A stretch of 64,000 nucleotides of DNA from Sulfuriflexus sp. Lineage in GTDB: Bacteria > Pseudomonadota > Gammaproteobacteria > AKS1. Within the stretch, counting starts at the first letter, position 1, and every line of letters begins with the position of its first letter. The translations under genes and the position numbers were made by a program. Of this stretch, positions 9,832 to 20,153 are shown piece by piece. The stretch lies in NCBI GenBank assembly GCA_023134145.1, contig JAGLUW010000017.1, forward strand, positions 107,136 to 171,135. The letters are read 5' to 3'. The notes under the pieces were generated by a model. The model was not told the DNA's origin, did not search any database, and saw only the letters and a program-made list of their open reading frames with translations.

Positions 9832-10965
9832 GTGCGCCAACCTGCACTGTTAGTTCTTGAAGATGGCAGCCTATTTCATGGCGAGTCAATTGGTATTGAG
9901 GGTCAAACCTCAGGCGAAGTCGTTTTTAACACTTCGATGACAGGCTATCAGGAAATCCTTACCGATCCTTCCTATGCCCAACAAATTATCACCCTAACCG
10001 GCGCTCATGTCGGCAACACCGGTACTACCGCTGAGGATTTTGAATCAAGCAAGGTACATGCGAGTGGTTTGGTGATTAAGGATCTGCCACTACTGCATAG
10101 TAGCTGGCGAGCCGAACAATCCTTAGAAGAGTTCCTCATAGAAAATAACGTGGTGGCGATTGCTGATATCGACACACGTCGTTTGACGCGAATTCTTCGT
10201 GAGAAGGGTGCGCAGAGTGGCTGCATTATTGCTGGCGACAAGATTGACGAAGCTGCAGCATTAGAACTCGCTAAGAAATTCCCTGGCTTGAAGGGCATGG
10301 ATTTAGCGAAAGAAGTCACAACCGATAAAGAGTACGCCTGGACGCAACGCGTTTGGGAACTTGGCGAAGGTTATGCGGATAAAGAAGCCAAGCTACAACA
10401 ATTCCATGTTGTCGCTTACGACTTTGGTGTGAAACACAATATTTTACGCATGCTCACCGAACGTGGTTGTAAGGTCACGGTTGTTCCTGCACAAACAGCG
10501 GCTGCTGATGTATTAGCAATGAATCCCGATGGCGTCTTCTTATCTAACGGTCCTGGTGATCCAGAACCTTGTGATTACGCGATTACCGCGATTACTGAAA
10601 TCCTTGAAAAATCAGTACCTATTTTTGGTATCTGTCTTGGTCATCAATTGTTATCGCTAGCTTCTGGCGCAAAAACAATGAAGATGAAATTCGGTCATCA
10701 TGGCGCAAACCATCCTGTGCAAGACATGAATTCAAAAGAAGTCATGATCACAAGTCAGAACCACGGCTTTGCAGTAGATGAAGCCAGTTTGCCAAAAAAT
10801 CTTGCACCAACACATCGTTCTTTATTCGATGGTTCCTTGCAAGGCGTTTCACGCATAGACAAACCTGCATTTAGTTTTCAGGGACACCCTGAAGCAAGTC
10901 CAGGGCCGAACGATGTATCGCCCTTGTTCGACAATTTTATTGAATTAATGAAAGAGCGCTCATAA
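9832..10965 (+). CDS. carA: Carbamoyl-phosphate synthase small subunit
   Basis: Glutamine amidotransferase subunit that supplies ammonia to CarB for carbamoyl phosphate (arginine and pyrimidine pathways). The N-terminal CPSase domain reads [17 protein letters not shown] and contains [16 protein letters not shown]. The C-terminal class I amidotransferase domain has the nucleophile loop [13 protein letters not shown] and the His/Glu site GHPEASPGP. The start is a GTG at 9832, supported by GGAGG four bases upstream. Two bases separate it from carB. Confidence 0.97.
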   Translation: MRQPALLVLEDGSLFHGESIGIEGQTSGEVVFNTSMTGYQEILTDPSYAQQIITLTGAHVGNTGTTAEDFESSKVHASGLVIKDLPLLHSSWRAEQSLEEFLIENNVVAIADIDTRRLTRILREKGAQSGCIIAGDKIDEAAALELAKKFPGLKGMDLAKEVTTDKEYAWTQRVWELGEGYADKEAKLQQFHVVAYDFGVKHNILRMLTERGCKVTVVPAQTAAADVLAMNPDGVFLSNGPGDPEPCDYAITAITEILEKSVPIFGICLGHQLLSLASGAKTMKMKFGHHGANHPVQDMNSKEVMITSQNHGFAVDEASLPKNLAPTHRSLFDGSLQGVSRIDKPAFSFQGHPEASPGPNDVSPLFDNFIELMKERS

Positions 10966-10967
10966 CT

Positions 10968-13900
10968 ATGCCAAAACGTACTGACATAAAAAGTGTTCTG
11001 ATTATTGGTGCTGGTCCAATTGTAATTGGTCAAGCCTGTGAGTTTGATTACTCCGGCGCGCAAGCATGTAAGGCACTTCGCGAAGAAGGTTACCGCGTTA
11101 TCTTGGTGAACTCGAATCCAGCCACGATCATGACTGACCCAGAAACGGCCGATGCTATTTACATAGAACCAATCACATGGCAAACCGTTCGCAATATTAT
11201 TGAAAAAGAAAAACCTGATGTGTTGTTACCGACTATGGGTGGCCAAACCGCATTGAACTGTGCGCTCGATTTATATCGTGAAGGTGTCTTAGAAGAACAC
11301 GGCGTAGAAATGATCGGCGCATCACGTGATGCGATTGATAAAGCCGAAGATCGTGATCGTTTCCGAACAGCCATGCAGAAGATTGGTCTCGACATGCCGA
11401 AGGCCGCTGTTGCACATAGTCTGGAAGAGGCTTGGCAAGTACAAGCACAAGTCGGTTTCCCAACCGTTGTTCGTCCTTCGTTTACGATGGGTGGTAGTGG
11501 CGGTGGTATTGCGTACAACAAAGAAGAGTTTGAAGAAATTTGTTTGCGTGGCCTGGATCTTTCACCAACCAATGAATTACTGGTTGAAGAATCTATTCTT
11601 GGTTGGAAAGAATACGAAATGGAAGTGGTGCGTGATCATCAAGATAACTGCATCATTATTTGTTCGATTGAAAACCTTGACCCAATGGGCGTACACACGG
11701 GTGACTCGATCACCGTTGCACCTGCGCTGACACTCACAGACAAAGAATACCAAATCATGCGTAACGCCTCGCTGGCAGTACTGCGTGAAATCGGCGTTGA
11801 TACGGGCGGTTCAAACGTTCAGTTCGCAATCAACCCTGAAAATGGTCGCATGATCATTATTGAAATGAATCCACGTGTATCGCGTTCATCCGCACTCGCA
11901 TCTAAAGCAACCGGTTTCCCTATTGCGAAGATCGCGGCCAAGCTTGCTATTGGTTACACACTGGATGAATTGAAGAACGATATTACCGGCGGTCAAACGC
12001 CAGCATCGTTTGAGCCCAGTATCGATTATATTGTCACTAAGATTCCACGATTTACATTTGAAAAATTCCCAGATGCTGATGATCGCTTAACCACACAAAT
12101 GAAGTCAGTGGGCGAAGTAATGGCGATTGGCCGTACTTTCCAAGAGTCGCTGCAAAAAGCATTGCGCGGTTTGGAAATTGGCGTGGATGGATTCACTGAA
12201 ATGGTCAACCTTGAAGACGAGGATGCCCTGACAAGAATCAAACAAGAAATGGCCACACCAAGAGCAGACAGGCTTTGGTATGTCGCGGATGCTTTCCGTG
12301 CAGGCATGAGCATTGATGAAGTATTTGATGTTTGTAAAATTGATCCATGGTTCCTTGCGCAGATTGAAGACATTATTAAAACTGAAAATGATGTTCGCGG
12401 TAAAGATCTTTTAAGCTTTGATAAACGTGCGCTATATAATCTTAAGAAGAAAGGCTTTTCTGATAGTCGCCTAGCAAACTTATTCGGCAAAGATGAAACC
12501 AGTGTGCGTGCACACCGTCATTCATTAGATGTACGTCCGGTCTATAAACGTGTTGATACCTGTGCAGCAGAGTTCGCGACAAGTACAGCTTACATGTATT
12601 CATCTTACGATGAAGAATGTGAGTCAGAGCCAACTGATAACAACAAGATTATGATCTTGGGTGGTGGACCTAACCGTATTGGTCAGGGTATCGAATTTGA
12701 TTACTGTTGTGTACATGCCGCTTTTGCGATGCGTGACTTGGGTTATGAAACCATCATGGTTAACTGTAACCCTGAAACAGTGTCTACCGATTACGATACC
12801 TCAGATAGACTTTATTTTGAGCCACTCACATTGGAAGATGTGCTCGAGATTATTGATCGTGAAAACCCTAAGGGCATCATTGTGCAATACGGTGGTCAAA
12901 CACCATTGAAGCTGGCTCGTCCACTTGAGGAAGCCGGTGCGCCGATTATTGGTACCTCACCTGACGCCATTGATATGGCCGAAGATCGTGAACGCTTCCA
13001 GCAAATGATTGAGAAGTTAGGTTTGTTACAACCACCTAACCGAACCGCACGTGATCCCGAAGTGGCGGTGACGCAGGCAGAAGAAATTGGTTACCCATTA
13101 GTTGTACGTCCATCTTATGTTCTTGGTGGCCGCGCGATGGAAATTGTTTATAACGAAGACGAACTGCGCCGTTATATGACGCACGCCGTACAAGTATCAA
13201 ATGATTCGCCAGTATTATTAGATCGTTTCCTTGATGATGCAGTTGAACTGGATGTTGACGCTATTTGTGATGGCAAAGATGTTGTGATCGGTGGCATCAT
13301 GCAACACATTGAACAGGCGGGTGTTCACTCTGGTGACTCTGCATGTTCATTACCACCTTATAATCTTTCAGAAGAAATTATCAGCGAAGTACGTAGACAA
13401 ATTAAGGTCATGGCCTTGGAATTAGGCGTGGTCGGTTTGATGAACACCCAGTTTGCGATTCAAGGTGACAAAGTATTTATTCTTGAAGTAAACCCACGTG
13501 CCTCACGCACCGTGCCATTTGTTTCCAAGGCAACGGGGCGTTCATTAGCCAAGATAGCCGCCTGTTGTATGGTGGGTAAAACCTTGGTTGAGCAGAGCGC
13601 AATGAATGAAATCATTCCGGCTTATTATTCCGTAAAAGAAGCGGTGTTCCCATTTGTTAAGTTCCCAAGTGTTGATCCTATTCTTGGCCCAGAAATGAAA
13701 TCAACGGGTGAAGTGATGGGCGTTGGCCGAACCTTTGGCGAAGCCTTCTTAAAAGCCTCACTGGGTGCGGGTGTTAGCTTGCCTCATCATGGCACGGCAT
13801 TTGTTAGCGTTAGAGATGCTGATAAACAGGCTATTTTGCCCGTGGCACAGAACCTAGCTAAACTGGGTTTTAATCTGGTTGCGACATCCGGTACCGCCAA

Positions 13901-14189
13901 GGTTATCGCTGCAGCCGAGATTGAATGTGACGTCGTCCACAAAGTAGGTCAAGGTCGCCCGCATATCGTTGACATGATCAAGAACGACCAAATAAATTTA
14001 ATTGTTAACACCACGGAAGGGCGTCAGGCAATTGCTGACTCTTCAACCATTCGACGTGCTGCCTTGCAACACAAAGTGACCTACACCACGACTATTGCAG
14101 GCGCGAGTGCAATGTGTGACGCTATGGAATATGAATGCGAAGGAAACGTGAATTGTTTGCAAGATTTGCATAAGGAATTACAAGCATGA
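10968..14189 (+). CDS. carB: Carbamoyl-phosphate synthase large subunit
   Basis: Makes carbamoyl phosphate from bicarbonate, ATP and ammonia. At 1073 residues it has the family length and the expected internal duplication. The first ATP-grasp half starts [22 protein letters not shown], and the second repeats it as [21 protein letters not shown] near residue 560. An oligomerisation region lies between them. The last ~140 residues form the MGS-like allosteric domain ([20 protein letters not shown]). Its stop overlaps the start of greA by 4 bases. Confidence 0.98.
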   Translation: MPKRTDIKSVLIIGAGPIVIGQACEFDYSGAQACKALREEGYRVILVNSNPATIMTDPETADAIYIEPITWQTVRNIIEKEKPDVLLPTMGGQTALNCALDLYREGVLEEHGVEMIGASRDAIDKAEDRDRFRTAMQKIGLDMPKAAVAHSLEEAWQVQAQVGFPTVVRPSFTMGGSGGGIAYNKEEFEEICLRGLDLSPTNELLVEESILGWKEYEMEVVRDHQDNCIIICSIENLDPMGVHTGDSITVAPALTLTDKEYQIMRNASLAVLREIGVDTGGSNVQFAINPENGRMIIIEMNPRVSRSSALASKATGFPIAKIAAKLAIGYTLDELKNDITGGQTPASFEPSIDYIVTKIPRFTFEKFPDADDRLTTQMKSVGEVMAIGRTFQESLQKALRGLEIGVDGFTEMVNLEDEDALTRIKQEMATPRADRLWYVADAFRAGMSIDEVFDVCKIDPWFLAQIEDIIKTENDVRGKDLLSFDKRALYNLKKKGFSDSRLANLFGKDETSVRAHRHSLDVRPVYKRVDTCAAEFATSTAYMYSSYDEECESEPTDNNKIMILGGGPNRIGQGIEFDYCCVHAAFAMRDLGYETIMVNCNPETVSTDYDTSDRLYFEPLTLEDVLEIIDRENPKGIIVQYGGQTPLKLARPLEEAGAPIIGTSPDAIDMAEDRERFQQMIEKLGLLQPPNRTARDPEVAVTQAEEIGYPLVVRPSYVLGGRAMEIVYNEDELRRYMTHAVQVSNDSPVLLDRFLDDAVELDVDAICDGKDVVIGGIMQHIEQAGVHSGDSACSLPPYNLSEEIISEVRRQIKVMALELGVVGLMNTQFAIQGDKVFILEVNPRASRTVPFVSKATGRSLAKIAACCMVGKTLVEQSAMNEIIPAYYSVKEAVFPFVKFPSVDPILGPEMKSTGEVMGVGRTFGEAFLKASLGAGVSLPHHGTAFVSVRDADKQAILPVAQNLAKLGFNLVATSGTAKVIAAAEIECDVVHKVGQGRPHIVDMIKNDQINLIVNTTEGRQAIADSSTIRRAALQHKVTYTTTIAGASAMCDAMEYECEGNVNCLQDLHKELQA

Positions 14190-14662
14190 ATAAAGTCCCA
14201 TTAACGATTGTTGGCGCAGAATCGCTACAAAAAGAATTGCATCGTTTGAAAACGGTAGATCGCCCAACGATCATCAAGGCGATTGCAACCGCACGTGAAC
14301 ATGGCGATTTAAAAGAAAATGCCGAATATCATGCAGCGCGTGAACAACAAAGTTTTGCAGAAGGCCGTATTGCTGATATCGAAGGCAAGCTTTCTAATGC
14401 TGAAATTATCGACGTCACTAAAATGCCAAAAACAGGCAAAGTGATCTTCGGTGTCACGGTTGATCTTTGTAATGAAGAAACCGGTGAAGAAGTCACTTAC
14501 CGCATTGTTGGTGAAGATGAAGCTGACATTAAATCAGGCATGGTTTCTGTTACATCACCTCTTTCACGCGCAATGATCGGTAAGATAGAAGGTGATATCG
14601 CCGCTGTTCAAGCACCCGGTGGTGTTATTGAATACGAAATCCTTTCAGTAAAATATATCTAG
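14186..14662 (+). CDS. greA: Transcription elongation factor GreA
   Basis: Binds RNA polymerase and stimulates cleavage of backtracked transcripts. The N-terminal coiled coil carries the acidic tip motif [17 protein letters not shown], and the C-terminal FKBP-like domain has [10 protein letters not shown] and [10 protein letters not shown]. The length of 158 residues is typical. It overlaps carB by 4 bases (ATGA) and its stop codon overlaps the GTG of the next gene, so the three are translationally coupled. Confidence 0.97.
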   Translation: MNKVPLTIVGAESLQKELHRLKTVDRPTIIKAIATAREHGDLKENAEYHAAREQQSFAEGRIADIEGKLSNAEIIDVTKMPKTGKVIFGVTVDLCNEETGEEVTYRIVGEDEADIKSGMVSVTSPLSRAMIGKIEGDIAAVQAPGGVIEYEILSVKYI

Positions 14663-15093
14663 TGAAGTTCCTTTTTATTTCAGATCGCATACTGTTAACT
14701 CTTTGGGTTGGTGGTATGTGGACAGTCGGCTACGTTGTCGCACCGACCTTATTCGGTGTATTAGACGATAGACAACTTGCCGGTTTCATCGCAGGCAACC
14801 TATTTACTACCATGAGTTACATTGGACTGGTCTGTGGCAGTTTATTACTACTCGGTAATCTTTATCGCGCAGGTATTAAACACAAAACTAACTACATACT
14901 GGCACTCATGCTGGTATTGATCGCCATCGGTCAATTCATTCTTCAACCCATGATGGCTGACCTTAAGGCACAAGGCCTTGTTGAAGGTTCAGCCGCCGCT
15001 GCCAACTTCGGCAAATTGCATGGCGTTTCTTCTATCCTGTTTATGATCACCAGCATTGCCGGTTTAATTCTCGTTATTAAGCCTTCTAAATAG
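14662..15093 (+). CDS. DUF4149-like integral membrane protein
   Basis: A 143-residue protein with four predicted membrane helices (about residues 8-28, 48-66, 76-96 and 118-139). The motif LWVGGMWTVGYVVAPTLF near the N-terminus and the late TGN-like LHGVSSILFM segment resemble the DUF4149 family, often found after greA in gammaproteobacteria. Start is GTG at 14662, overlapping the greA stop by one base. Function unknown. Confidence 0.75.
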   Translation: MKFLFISDRILLTLWVGGMWTVGYVVAPTLFGVLDDRQLAGFIAGNLFTTMSYIGLVCGSLLLLGNLYRAGIKHKTNYILALMLVLIAIGQFILQPMMADLKAQGLVEGSAAAANFGKLHGVSSILFMITSIAGLILVIKPSK

Positions 15094-15184
15094 TAGTTAC
15101 CTAAATACCAAGACGAACCTTGAGTTTGTATTGTCCCGAGCGTAGAGTAATGTAAATTAATTAATCAATATTAAGGTGCGAATC

Positions 15185-15289
15185 ATGGCTAAAGGAAAAG
15201 ATGCTCAAAAATCAGTAAAGAAAAAATCAGAAAAAACCTTGAAAGAAAAGCGTGCGGAGAAGAAAGCTAAGAAAGCATCAAGAAAATGA
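15185..15289 (+). CDS. Small lysine-rich protein, 34 residues
   Basis: The frame begins ATG at 15185 with AAGG (15173-15176) upstream and ends at TGA 15287-15289. The product starts MAKGKDAQKSVKKKSE and is about half Lys/Arg, with the helical repeat KEKRAEKKAKK. A candidate promoter TTGTAT-16-TAATGT (15126-15153) precedes it. Short basic proteins of this MAKGKDA type are, as I recall, widespread in beta- and gammaproteobacteria without a known role; nucleic acid or ribosome binding is plausible from charge only. Confidence 0.6.
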   Translation: MAKGKDAQKSVKKKSEKTLKEKRAEKKAKKASRK

Positions 15290-15343
15290 GAATAAAAGAG
15301 GTCAATGACAAATCATTCTTGTTCTTATCATGAATGGTGAGTT

Positions 15344-15871
15344 ATGAATCACGTTAAACCATTTAGCCTTATTAAAGGATATTCATTTGACTTTACAGAT
15401 GGAGATAATGAAATAGGCGCGTGGTTTAGTTGCTTTTCCGGTCTTGAACGAGTATTTGTTGATGGTGAGCTTATATCAGAACAACGGAATTACTCTAAGA
15501 GCACCGCAAGTAACTTTAAAATTGGTGACGATGAATTTTCAGTCGTGCTAGAAGTTACAAGTCTGTTACGCGGCCCATTTGTATGCACATTAAGTAAGAA
15601 TGGCGTTGATATAAAAAGAAAGAAATTAGTTTTCCCAGAAAGAAAAACCAATGGTTTCTGGATTCCACTACTGACCAATTTTGTAATTTTCTTTATCCTT
15701 GGAATCACACTAATATATTCAAAGTACTATTTTGGCTATTCAGATATGTGGTTGTATATATCGATCGGAGCATCATTAGTTGTTGCATTGCTGTTTGACT
15801 TCATAAAGAATAAAAAGCATCAAACTGGAGATAATCTAACGCCAGTTATTGTCGAAGAAGAAATTGTGTAA
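15344..15871 (+). CDS. Unrecognised membrane protein
   Basis: A 175-residue protein. The first 100 residues look like a soluble beta-rich domain (short alternating strands, FDFTDGDNEIGAWFS, FVDGELISEQRNY). Two membrane helices follow (about residues 105-125 and 133-152), and then a charged tail ending EEEIV. There is no signal peptide, so the large domain is probably cytoplasmic. It converges on recQ with a 27-base gap. I do not recognise the family; no function is proposed. Confidence 0.65.
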   Translation: MNHVKPFSLIKGYSFDFTDGDNEIGAWFSCFSGLERVFVDGELISEQRNYSKSTASNFKIGDDEFSVVLEVTSLLRGPFVCTLSKNGVDIKRKKLVFPERKTNGFWIPLLTNFVIFFILGITLIYSKYYFGYSDMWLYISIGASLVVALLFDFIKNKKHQTGDNLTPVIVEEEIV

Positions 15872-15898
15872 CTCGAAGATGGTGTGTTGAGTGGTTTC

Positions 15899-18049
15899 TT
15901 AGAGACCCGCTTGCACGCATTTTAAGATCCCATAGTCATAAGTTTGATCAAGCGCTTCAAAAATGGGTTTTAAACGTTTTTGTTTTGCTGGATTATCTTC
16001 ACCGTCATCGATCATTTCTAGTGCACTGATGATTTCGTTGTATTCGGCATCGCTTAATTGAGTGGCTTTTTGAGCCTCAATCAAACCACAGTCTATGGCT
16101 TCGGCTAGATGTGCATACACGGTGGCGATTTTTATGTCGCGTTGTTGTGCTGTCTTTTCTGCATCGTTGCCTTTTGAGTAGTGTAGCAAGGTCTCGTTAA
16201 CGGTATCACTTAGGTTGTTATCGAAAAGTTCGGCTAGTGGGTGTTCGTTAATAATATCTAAAAACTCACGGCCATATTTTTTAAGCTTTTGTTCACCAAC
16301 GCCAGAGATATAACGCATTGCATCCAGTGAATCGGGTCGGCTATTAGCCATTTCTTGTAAGCTACTATCATGGAAAATAATATAAGGTGGCACGCCATGT
16401 TCTTTGGCTATCGACATGCGGTGATCGCGTAGGGCATTGAATAGCACTTCATCAACTGAACGTAATGCTGAAGTCTTTTTACCTTTACCTGATTTCGAGC
16501 TTGTTTCAGGTTTTAATTGATGACGAAGTTGTAGATTTATTTCGCCACGCAATAAAGGTCGTGCTTGTTCGTTAAGGTGTAAGCCACCATAACCTTCAAG
16601 ATCGACACCTAAATAACCGAGAGCGATGAGTTGTCGGAAAACACCACGCCATTCACTGTTATTAAGATCTTTGCCTATGCCATAGGTGCTTAATTTATGG
16701 TGACCAAATTTTTCAATGCGTTCGTTTTCTTCGCCAGTGAGCACGTCAATTACATAGTTAACGCCAAAGCGTTGGCCTGTTCGAACAACGCAAGATAGCG
16801 CTTTCTGCGCAGCTTCGGTTCCGTTCCATGTTTGCGGTGGGCTGATACAGGTATCACAATTACCGCAGGGTTGTTCTAGCTGGTCATCAAAATATTCAAG
16901 TAGGCTTTGTCGGCGACAAGTGCTGAGTTCGCAAAGTGCGAGCATGGCATCAAGTTTGTGATTTGATATACGTTTATATTGCTCTGCACCATCAGAGTCT
17001 TGCATCATTTTGCGTAAGGTAATGACATCATTTAAACCATAGGCCATCCACGCGTTGGCGGGTTCGCCATCTCGTCCCGCACGTCCTGTTTCTTGATAAT
17101 AGGCTTCAATACTTTTCGGTAAACTAAGGTGTGCGACAAAACGCACATCGGGTTTATCAATCCCCATGCCAAAGGCGATGGTCGCAACAATAATAATGCC
17201 TTCTTCACGTAGAAAACGTTGCTGATGATCTTGGCGTTGTTCTGCGGGCATGCCAGCATGGTAGGCCAGCGCCTTGTATCCTTGCTGACAAAGCCACTGC
17301 GCAATTTGCTCAACTTTCTTTCGTGACAAACAATAAACAATTCCGGCATCATCGGCATGATGTTGTTGAATAAATTTCCCGAGGCGTTGTTTAGGGTTTT
17401 GTCCTTCGCTAATGATATAGCGAATATTAGGACGATCGAAGCTATTAATAAAAACAGCGGCATCATGTAATTTGAGTTGCTCAATGATTTCTTGCCGAGT
17501 ACGTTGGTCTGCTGTCGCAGTTAGGGCGACGCGTGGCACATTGGGGAAACGCTCATGTAGAATACCAAGTTGTTGGTAATCTTTACGAAAGTCATGACCC
17601 CATTGCGATACACAATGTGCTTCGTCAATTGCAAACAAGGCAATATCTATTTTTGTAAGTAGCGACAACATGCGTTCGGTGAGCAGCCGTTCTGGTGCGA
17701 CATACAGTAATTCCAGTTCGCCATTGAGCAATTGCTGTTCGGTTTGATATTGCGTGGCACTGTCTAGGCTGGAATTAAGATAGGCGGCACGCACACCTAA
17801 TTCATTGAGCGCATCAACCTGATCTTGCATGAGTGCAATCAAGGGAGAGATAACAATACCCGTTCCGGCACGAATCATTGCCGGAAGTTGATAGCAGAGT
17901 GATTTGCCACCGCCGGTGGGCATTAAGACTAAAGCGTCTTGTTGTTTGAGCAAGGTTTGAATGATGTCCGCTTGATGGTGGCGAAAATCTTTATAGCCAA
18001 AGGTGTCTTGTAGAATTTGTTGGGCGCGTTGCATGTGGCTACTTATCAT
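15899..18049 (-). CDS. recQ: ATP-dependent DNA helicase RecQ
   Basis: 3'-5' helicase of recombination and fork repair. The helicase core has the Q-motif [10 protein letters not shown], Walker [14 protein letters not shown], the DEAH box [16 protein letters not shown] and motif [12 protein letters not shown]. The RecQ zinc-binding region ([23 protein letters not shown]) and an HRDC domain near 525-605 follow. At 716 residues it is about 100 longer than E. coli RecQ because of an extra C-terminal helical region ([21 protein letters not shown]), as in many RecQ proteins. An alternative start lies 15 bases further in, at MQRAQQI. Confidence 0.95.
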   Translation of the reverse strand: MISSHMQRAQQILQDTFGYKDFRHHQADIIQTLLKQQDALVLMPTGGGKSLCYQLPAMIRAGTGIVISPLIALMQDQVDALNELGVRAAYLNSSLDSATQYQTEQQLLNGELELLYVAPERLLTERMLSLLTKIDIALFAIDEAHCVSQWGHDFRKDYQQLGILHERFPNVPRVALTATADQRTRQEIIEQLKLHDAAVFINSFDRPNIRYIISEGQNPKQRLGKFIQQHHADDAGIVYCLSRKKVEQIAQWLCQQGYKALAYHAGMPAEQRQDHQQRFLREEGIIIVATIAFGMGIDKPDVRFVAHLSLPKSIEAYYQETGRAGRDGEPANAWMAYGLNDVITLRKMMQDSDGAEQYKRISNHKLDAMLALCELSTCRRQSLLEYFDDQLEQPCGNCDTCISPPQTWNGTEAAQKALSCVVRTGQRFGVNYVIDVLTGEENERIEKFGHHKLSTYGIGKDLNNSEWRGVFRQLIALGYLGVDLEGYGGLHLNEQARPLLRGEINLQLRHQLKPETSSKSGKGKKTSALRSVDEVLFNALRDHRMSIAKEHGVPPYIIFHDSSLQEMANSRPDSLDAMRYISGVGEQKLKKYGREFLDIINEHPLAELFDNNLSDTVNETLLHYSKGNDAEKTAQQRDIKIATVYAHLAEAIDCGLIEAQKATQLSDAEYNEIISALEMIDDGEDNPAKQKRLKPIFEALDQTYDYGILKCVQAGL

Positions 18050-18364
18050 CCATGATATGAGTTGAGTGCGTGTGTTGTTGTGAAATCATATGACGTTTTA
18101 TTGTGAAATAACAGTAAAGCATGCTGCTTGATTTAAGGTAGTGAAGTTTACCTGAGTCTAGTATCGGGCGCAGTAATCATTATGAGGGGGAGGCCAATCG
18201 TAAATAAAAGGGGGCTGTGAATGATAGCTGAGTTATGAATAAAGCCCTCAAACTACCCTATAAATATTGTCGTTAAAAACCTGAGATTTCCAAAGAATCA
18301 AGACGATTTAAGGCCTATACTGAGAAGATAGATATTCATTTTTACAGAAATTTCGGAGGACACT
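18050..18364 (+). other. Intergenic region between recQ and the DUF5610-like gene
   Basis: 315 bases with no credible gene. TATACT at 18316-18321 could be a -10 for the downstream gene, but no -35 matches at 16-18 bases. CGGAGG at 18354-18359 is its ribosome site. No sigma-28 or sigma-54 signature was found. Confidence 0.4.
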
Positions 18365-18892
18365 ATGACCATTACACCTGTCGAAACTCAAGCTACTCCA
18401 CAAGCGACACCGCCTATCTCGGTAGCGCAGCAACAGAAAGCGTCACTTAATGCGTCGATCCTTAAATCAACTGAGGTAAGTTTAAGCGCACAAGACAACC
18501 CATTGGCATTAACCTTGCGCGCTATTATTGACGAGCTTAATACGGCTTTAGAGCCAGAGATTGGTCCTAATGCAATTGATGCTGCAGTTGAATCAGGCTT
18601 AGATGTTAGCCCTGAGGCGACGGCTGAGCGTATTGTTAATCTTTCTACTGCGTTCTTCTCTTCTTTTCAGGATTCTAATCCTGATGAATCGGGAGATGAA
18701 GTATTGACACATTTCTTAGATGTTATTCGGGGTGGTATTGAGCAAGGTTTTACCGAAGCTCGAAATATTCTTGAGGGTCTTGCTGTACTGGAAGGGTCGA
18801 TTGCGAGCAATATTGATCTTACTTATGAATTAGTTCAAGAAAAGCTCGATGCCTTTCAATTGAAAAATAGTGATACACAGGCAACCGAATAA
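18365..18892 (+). CDS. DUF5610-like protein
   Basis: A 175-residue soluble protein with a low-complexity Pro/Thr/Gln N-terminus (residues 1-30) and an all-helical remainder. The segment SPEATAERIVNLSTAFFSSF followed by LDVIRGGIEQGFTEARNIL and SIASNIDLTYELVQ matches my memory of the DUF5610 domain pattern. It is a monocistronic gene with a strong CGGAGG ribosome site 5 bases before the ATG. The function of the family is not known to me. Confidence 0.6.
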   Translation: MTITPVETQATPQATPPISVAQQQKASLNASILKSTEVSLSAQDNPLALTLRAIIDELNTALEPEIGPNAIDAAVESGLDVSPEATAERIVNLSTAFFSSFQDSNPDESGDEVLTHFLDVIRGGIEQGFTEARNILEGLAVLEGSIASNIDLTYELVQEKLDAFQLKNSDTQATE

Positions 18893-18990
18893 TGTTGTGT
18901 AGGTTTAATTGATTTGCATGCGACTATATAATTAGTTCTTCATAAAATGGATCGGTCAGACTCTATTGAAAGAGTCAGTAACGGTGCTTT

Positions 18991-19290
18991 TTATGCTTTA
19001 CCTGGATCAACCTTAGGCATCTCTGGATTTGTGCGGTAGAGAGAGGCGACATGACCAATACGCTGGATAAGCGTGGCACCTGATTTTTCACAGATAGATT
19101 TGATCATTTCATTACGTTCGTCACGATCACCCGCATTTACACGTATTTTTAGTAGTTCGTGCTGCTCTAAGGCATTATCTATCTCGTTTTGCACACTTTC
19201 AGTGAGCCCATTATTGCCAACTGTAACAATAACCTTGAGTGAGTGCGCATATCCGCGCAGTTTGCGTACCTGTTGTGAAGAAAGTGGCAT
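18991..19290 (-). CDS. yhbY: YhbY-type CRM domain RNA-binding protein
   Basis: A 99-residue single CRM domain protein associated with 50S ribosome assembly. It begins LSSQQVRKLRGYAHSLKVIVTVGNNGLT, where the GxxG loop (VGNNGLT) is the RNA-binding signature. It continues with ALEQHELLKIRV and ends with the typical IGHVASLYR strand. It is divergent from rlmE, as in many gammaproteobacteria, and the palindromic repeat at 19317-19392 lies between them. A 6-bp stem GACTCT/AGAGTC (18959-18976) sits past its stop without a T run. Confidence 0.93.
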   Translation of the reverse strand: MPLSSQQVRKLRGYAHSLKVIVTVGNNGLTESVQNEIDNALEQHELLKIRVNAGDRDERNEMIKSICEKSGATLIQRIGHVASLYRTNPEMPKVDPGKA

Positions 19291-19316
19291 AATAGTTCCA
19301 GTTAGTAGTTTATCTA

Positions 19317-19392
19317 TTTAGGGTCAGAGCAAAAACTTATCATTTATGGTGCGTATGACTATAAAAATAAAAGTTTTTGCTCTGACCCTAAA
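19317..19392. repeat. Perfect inverted repeat (MITE/REP-like), 22-base arms
   Basis: The left arm at 19317-19338 and the right arm at 19371-19392 are exact reverse complements over 22 bases, around a 32-base AT-rich centre. The arms contain GGGTCAGAGC / GCTCTGACCC followed by an A or T run. Palindromes built on this GGGTCAGA core are, as I recall, common non-coding repeats tied to REP-type (Y1) transposases; no transposase is present here. It sits in the shared yhbY-rlmE promoter region. Confidence 0.8.
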
Positions 19393-19432
19393 CTTTGGAA
19401 GGCGATTATAGCGTTCTTGGGGGGAGTTTGTC

Positions 19433-20059
19433 ATGGCACGAAGCAAATCCAGCAAAGGTTGGTTAAAAGAGCATTTTGATGATGAATATGTGCTGCGAGC
19501 TCAGCAGGCAGGCTATCGTTCGCGTGCAGTCTACAAATTACTAGAAATTCAGAAGAAAGATCGCCTCATGAAGCATGGAATGACCGTGGTCGATCTGGGT
19601 GCAGCCCCTGGTGGTTGGTCTCAGGCCGCAGCTGAGATTGTTGGTGAAAAGGGCAGGGTTATTGCTTTAGACATCCTGCCAATGAGCTCCCTTGCGGGTG
19701 TTGAGGTTATTGAGGGTGATTTTCGGGAAGATTCAGTGCTGGAAGGCTTGCTGAAAAGTCTTGGTGATCGGCCTGTAGACCTTGTAATGTCTGACATGGC
19801 CCCCAATATGAGTGGTATGAAGGATATGGATCAGCCTCGCGCCATGTATTTGACCGAATTGGCTCTGGATTTGGCGAATCAAGTTCTTCGTAAAGATGGC
19901 GATATGGTAGTCAAGGTCTTCCAAGGTGAAGGTTTTGACGAATACTTACGCGAATTAAAGAAAGCCTTTAATAAGGTATTAACACGTAAACCAGATGCTT
20001 CAAGAGCAAGATCGCGAGAAGTTTACTTGGTAGGACGAGGATTTAAGGGGCAAGCGTGA
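19433..20059 (+). CDS. rlmE: 23S rRNA 2'-O-ribose methyltransferase RlmE
   Basis: Methylates U2552 of 23S rRNA with SAM during 50S assembly. At 208 residues it starts with [17 protein letters not shown] and [11 protein letters not shown]. It then has the SAM-binding [13 protein letters not shown] and the catalytic tetrad region (K38-type Lys in RAVYKL, D in [10 protein letters not shown] in [10 protein letters not shown] in REVYLV). GGGGGGAG provides a strong ribosome site. It is followed by ftsH, the usual partner. Confidence 0.97.
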   Translation: MARSKSSKGWLKEHFDDEYVLRAQQAGYRSRAVYKLLEIQKKDRLMKHGMTVVDLGAAPGGWSQAAAEIVGEKGRVIALDILPMSSLAGVEVIEGDFREDSVLEGLLKSLGDRPVDLVMSDMAPNMSGMKDMDQPRAMYLTELALDLANQVLRKDGDMVVKVFQGEGFDEYLRELKKAFNKVLTRKPDASRARSREVYLVGRGFKGQA

Positions 20060-20153
20060 ACAAAGTCACTTGCGTGGCATTTGTTGACGGGTACACTGTC
20101 TATATTAAAGGTTTCACAAAAGCCTGATTAAGAGGATTAGTACTTTGGGTGAT

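Noticed and set aside
11326-11730. Long alternate frames inside carB, infB and dnaK
   Set aside because: They lie within clearly conserved genes and show no domain; they are overlaps of coding sequence.
18050-18364. Sigma-28 promoter before the DUF5610-like gene
   Set aside because: TAAA-containing segments exist, but none is followed at 11 bases by a GCCGATAA-like octamer.
20060-20153. Sigma-32 promoter before ftsH
   Set aside because: CACTTGCG is present, but no CCCCAT-like -10 follows.
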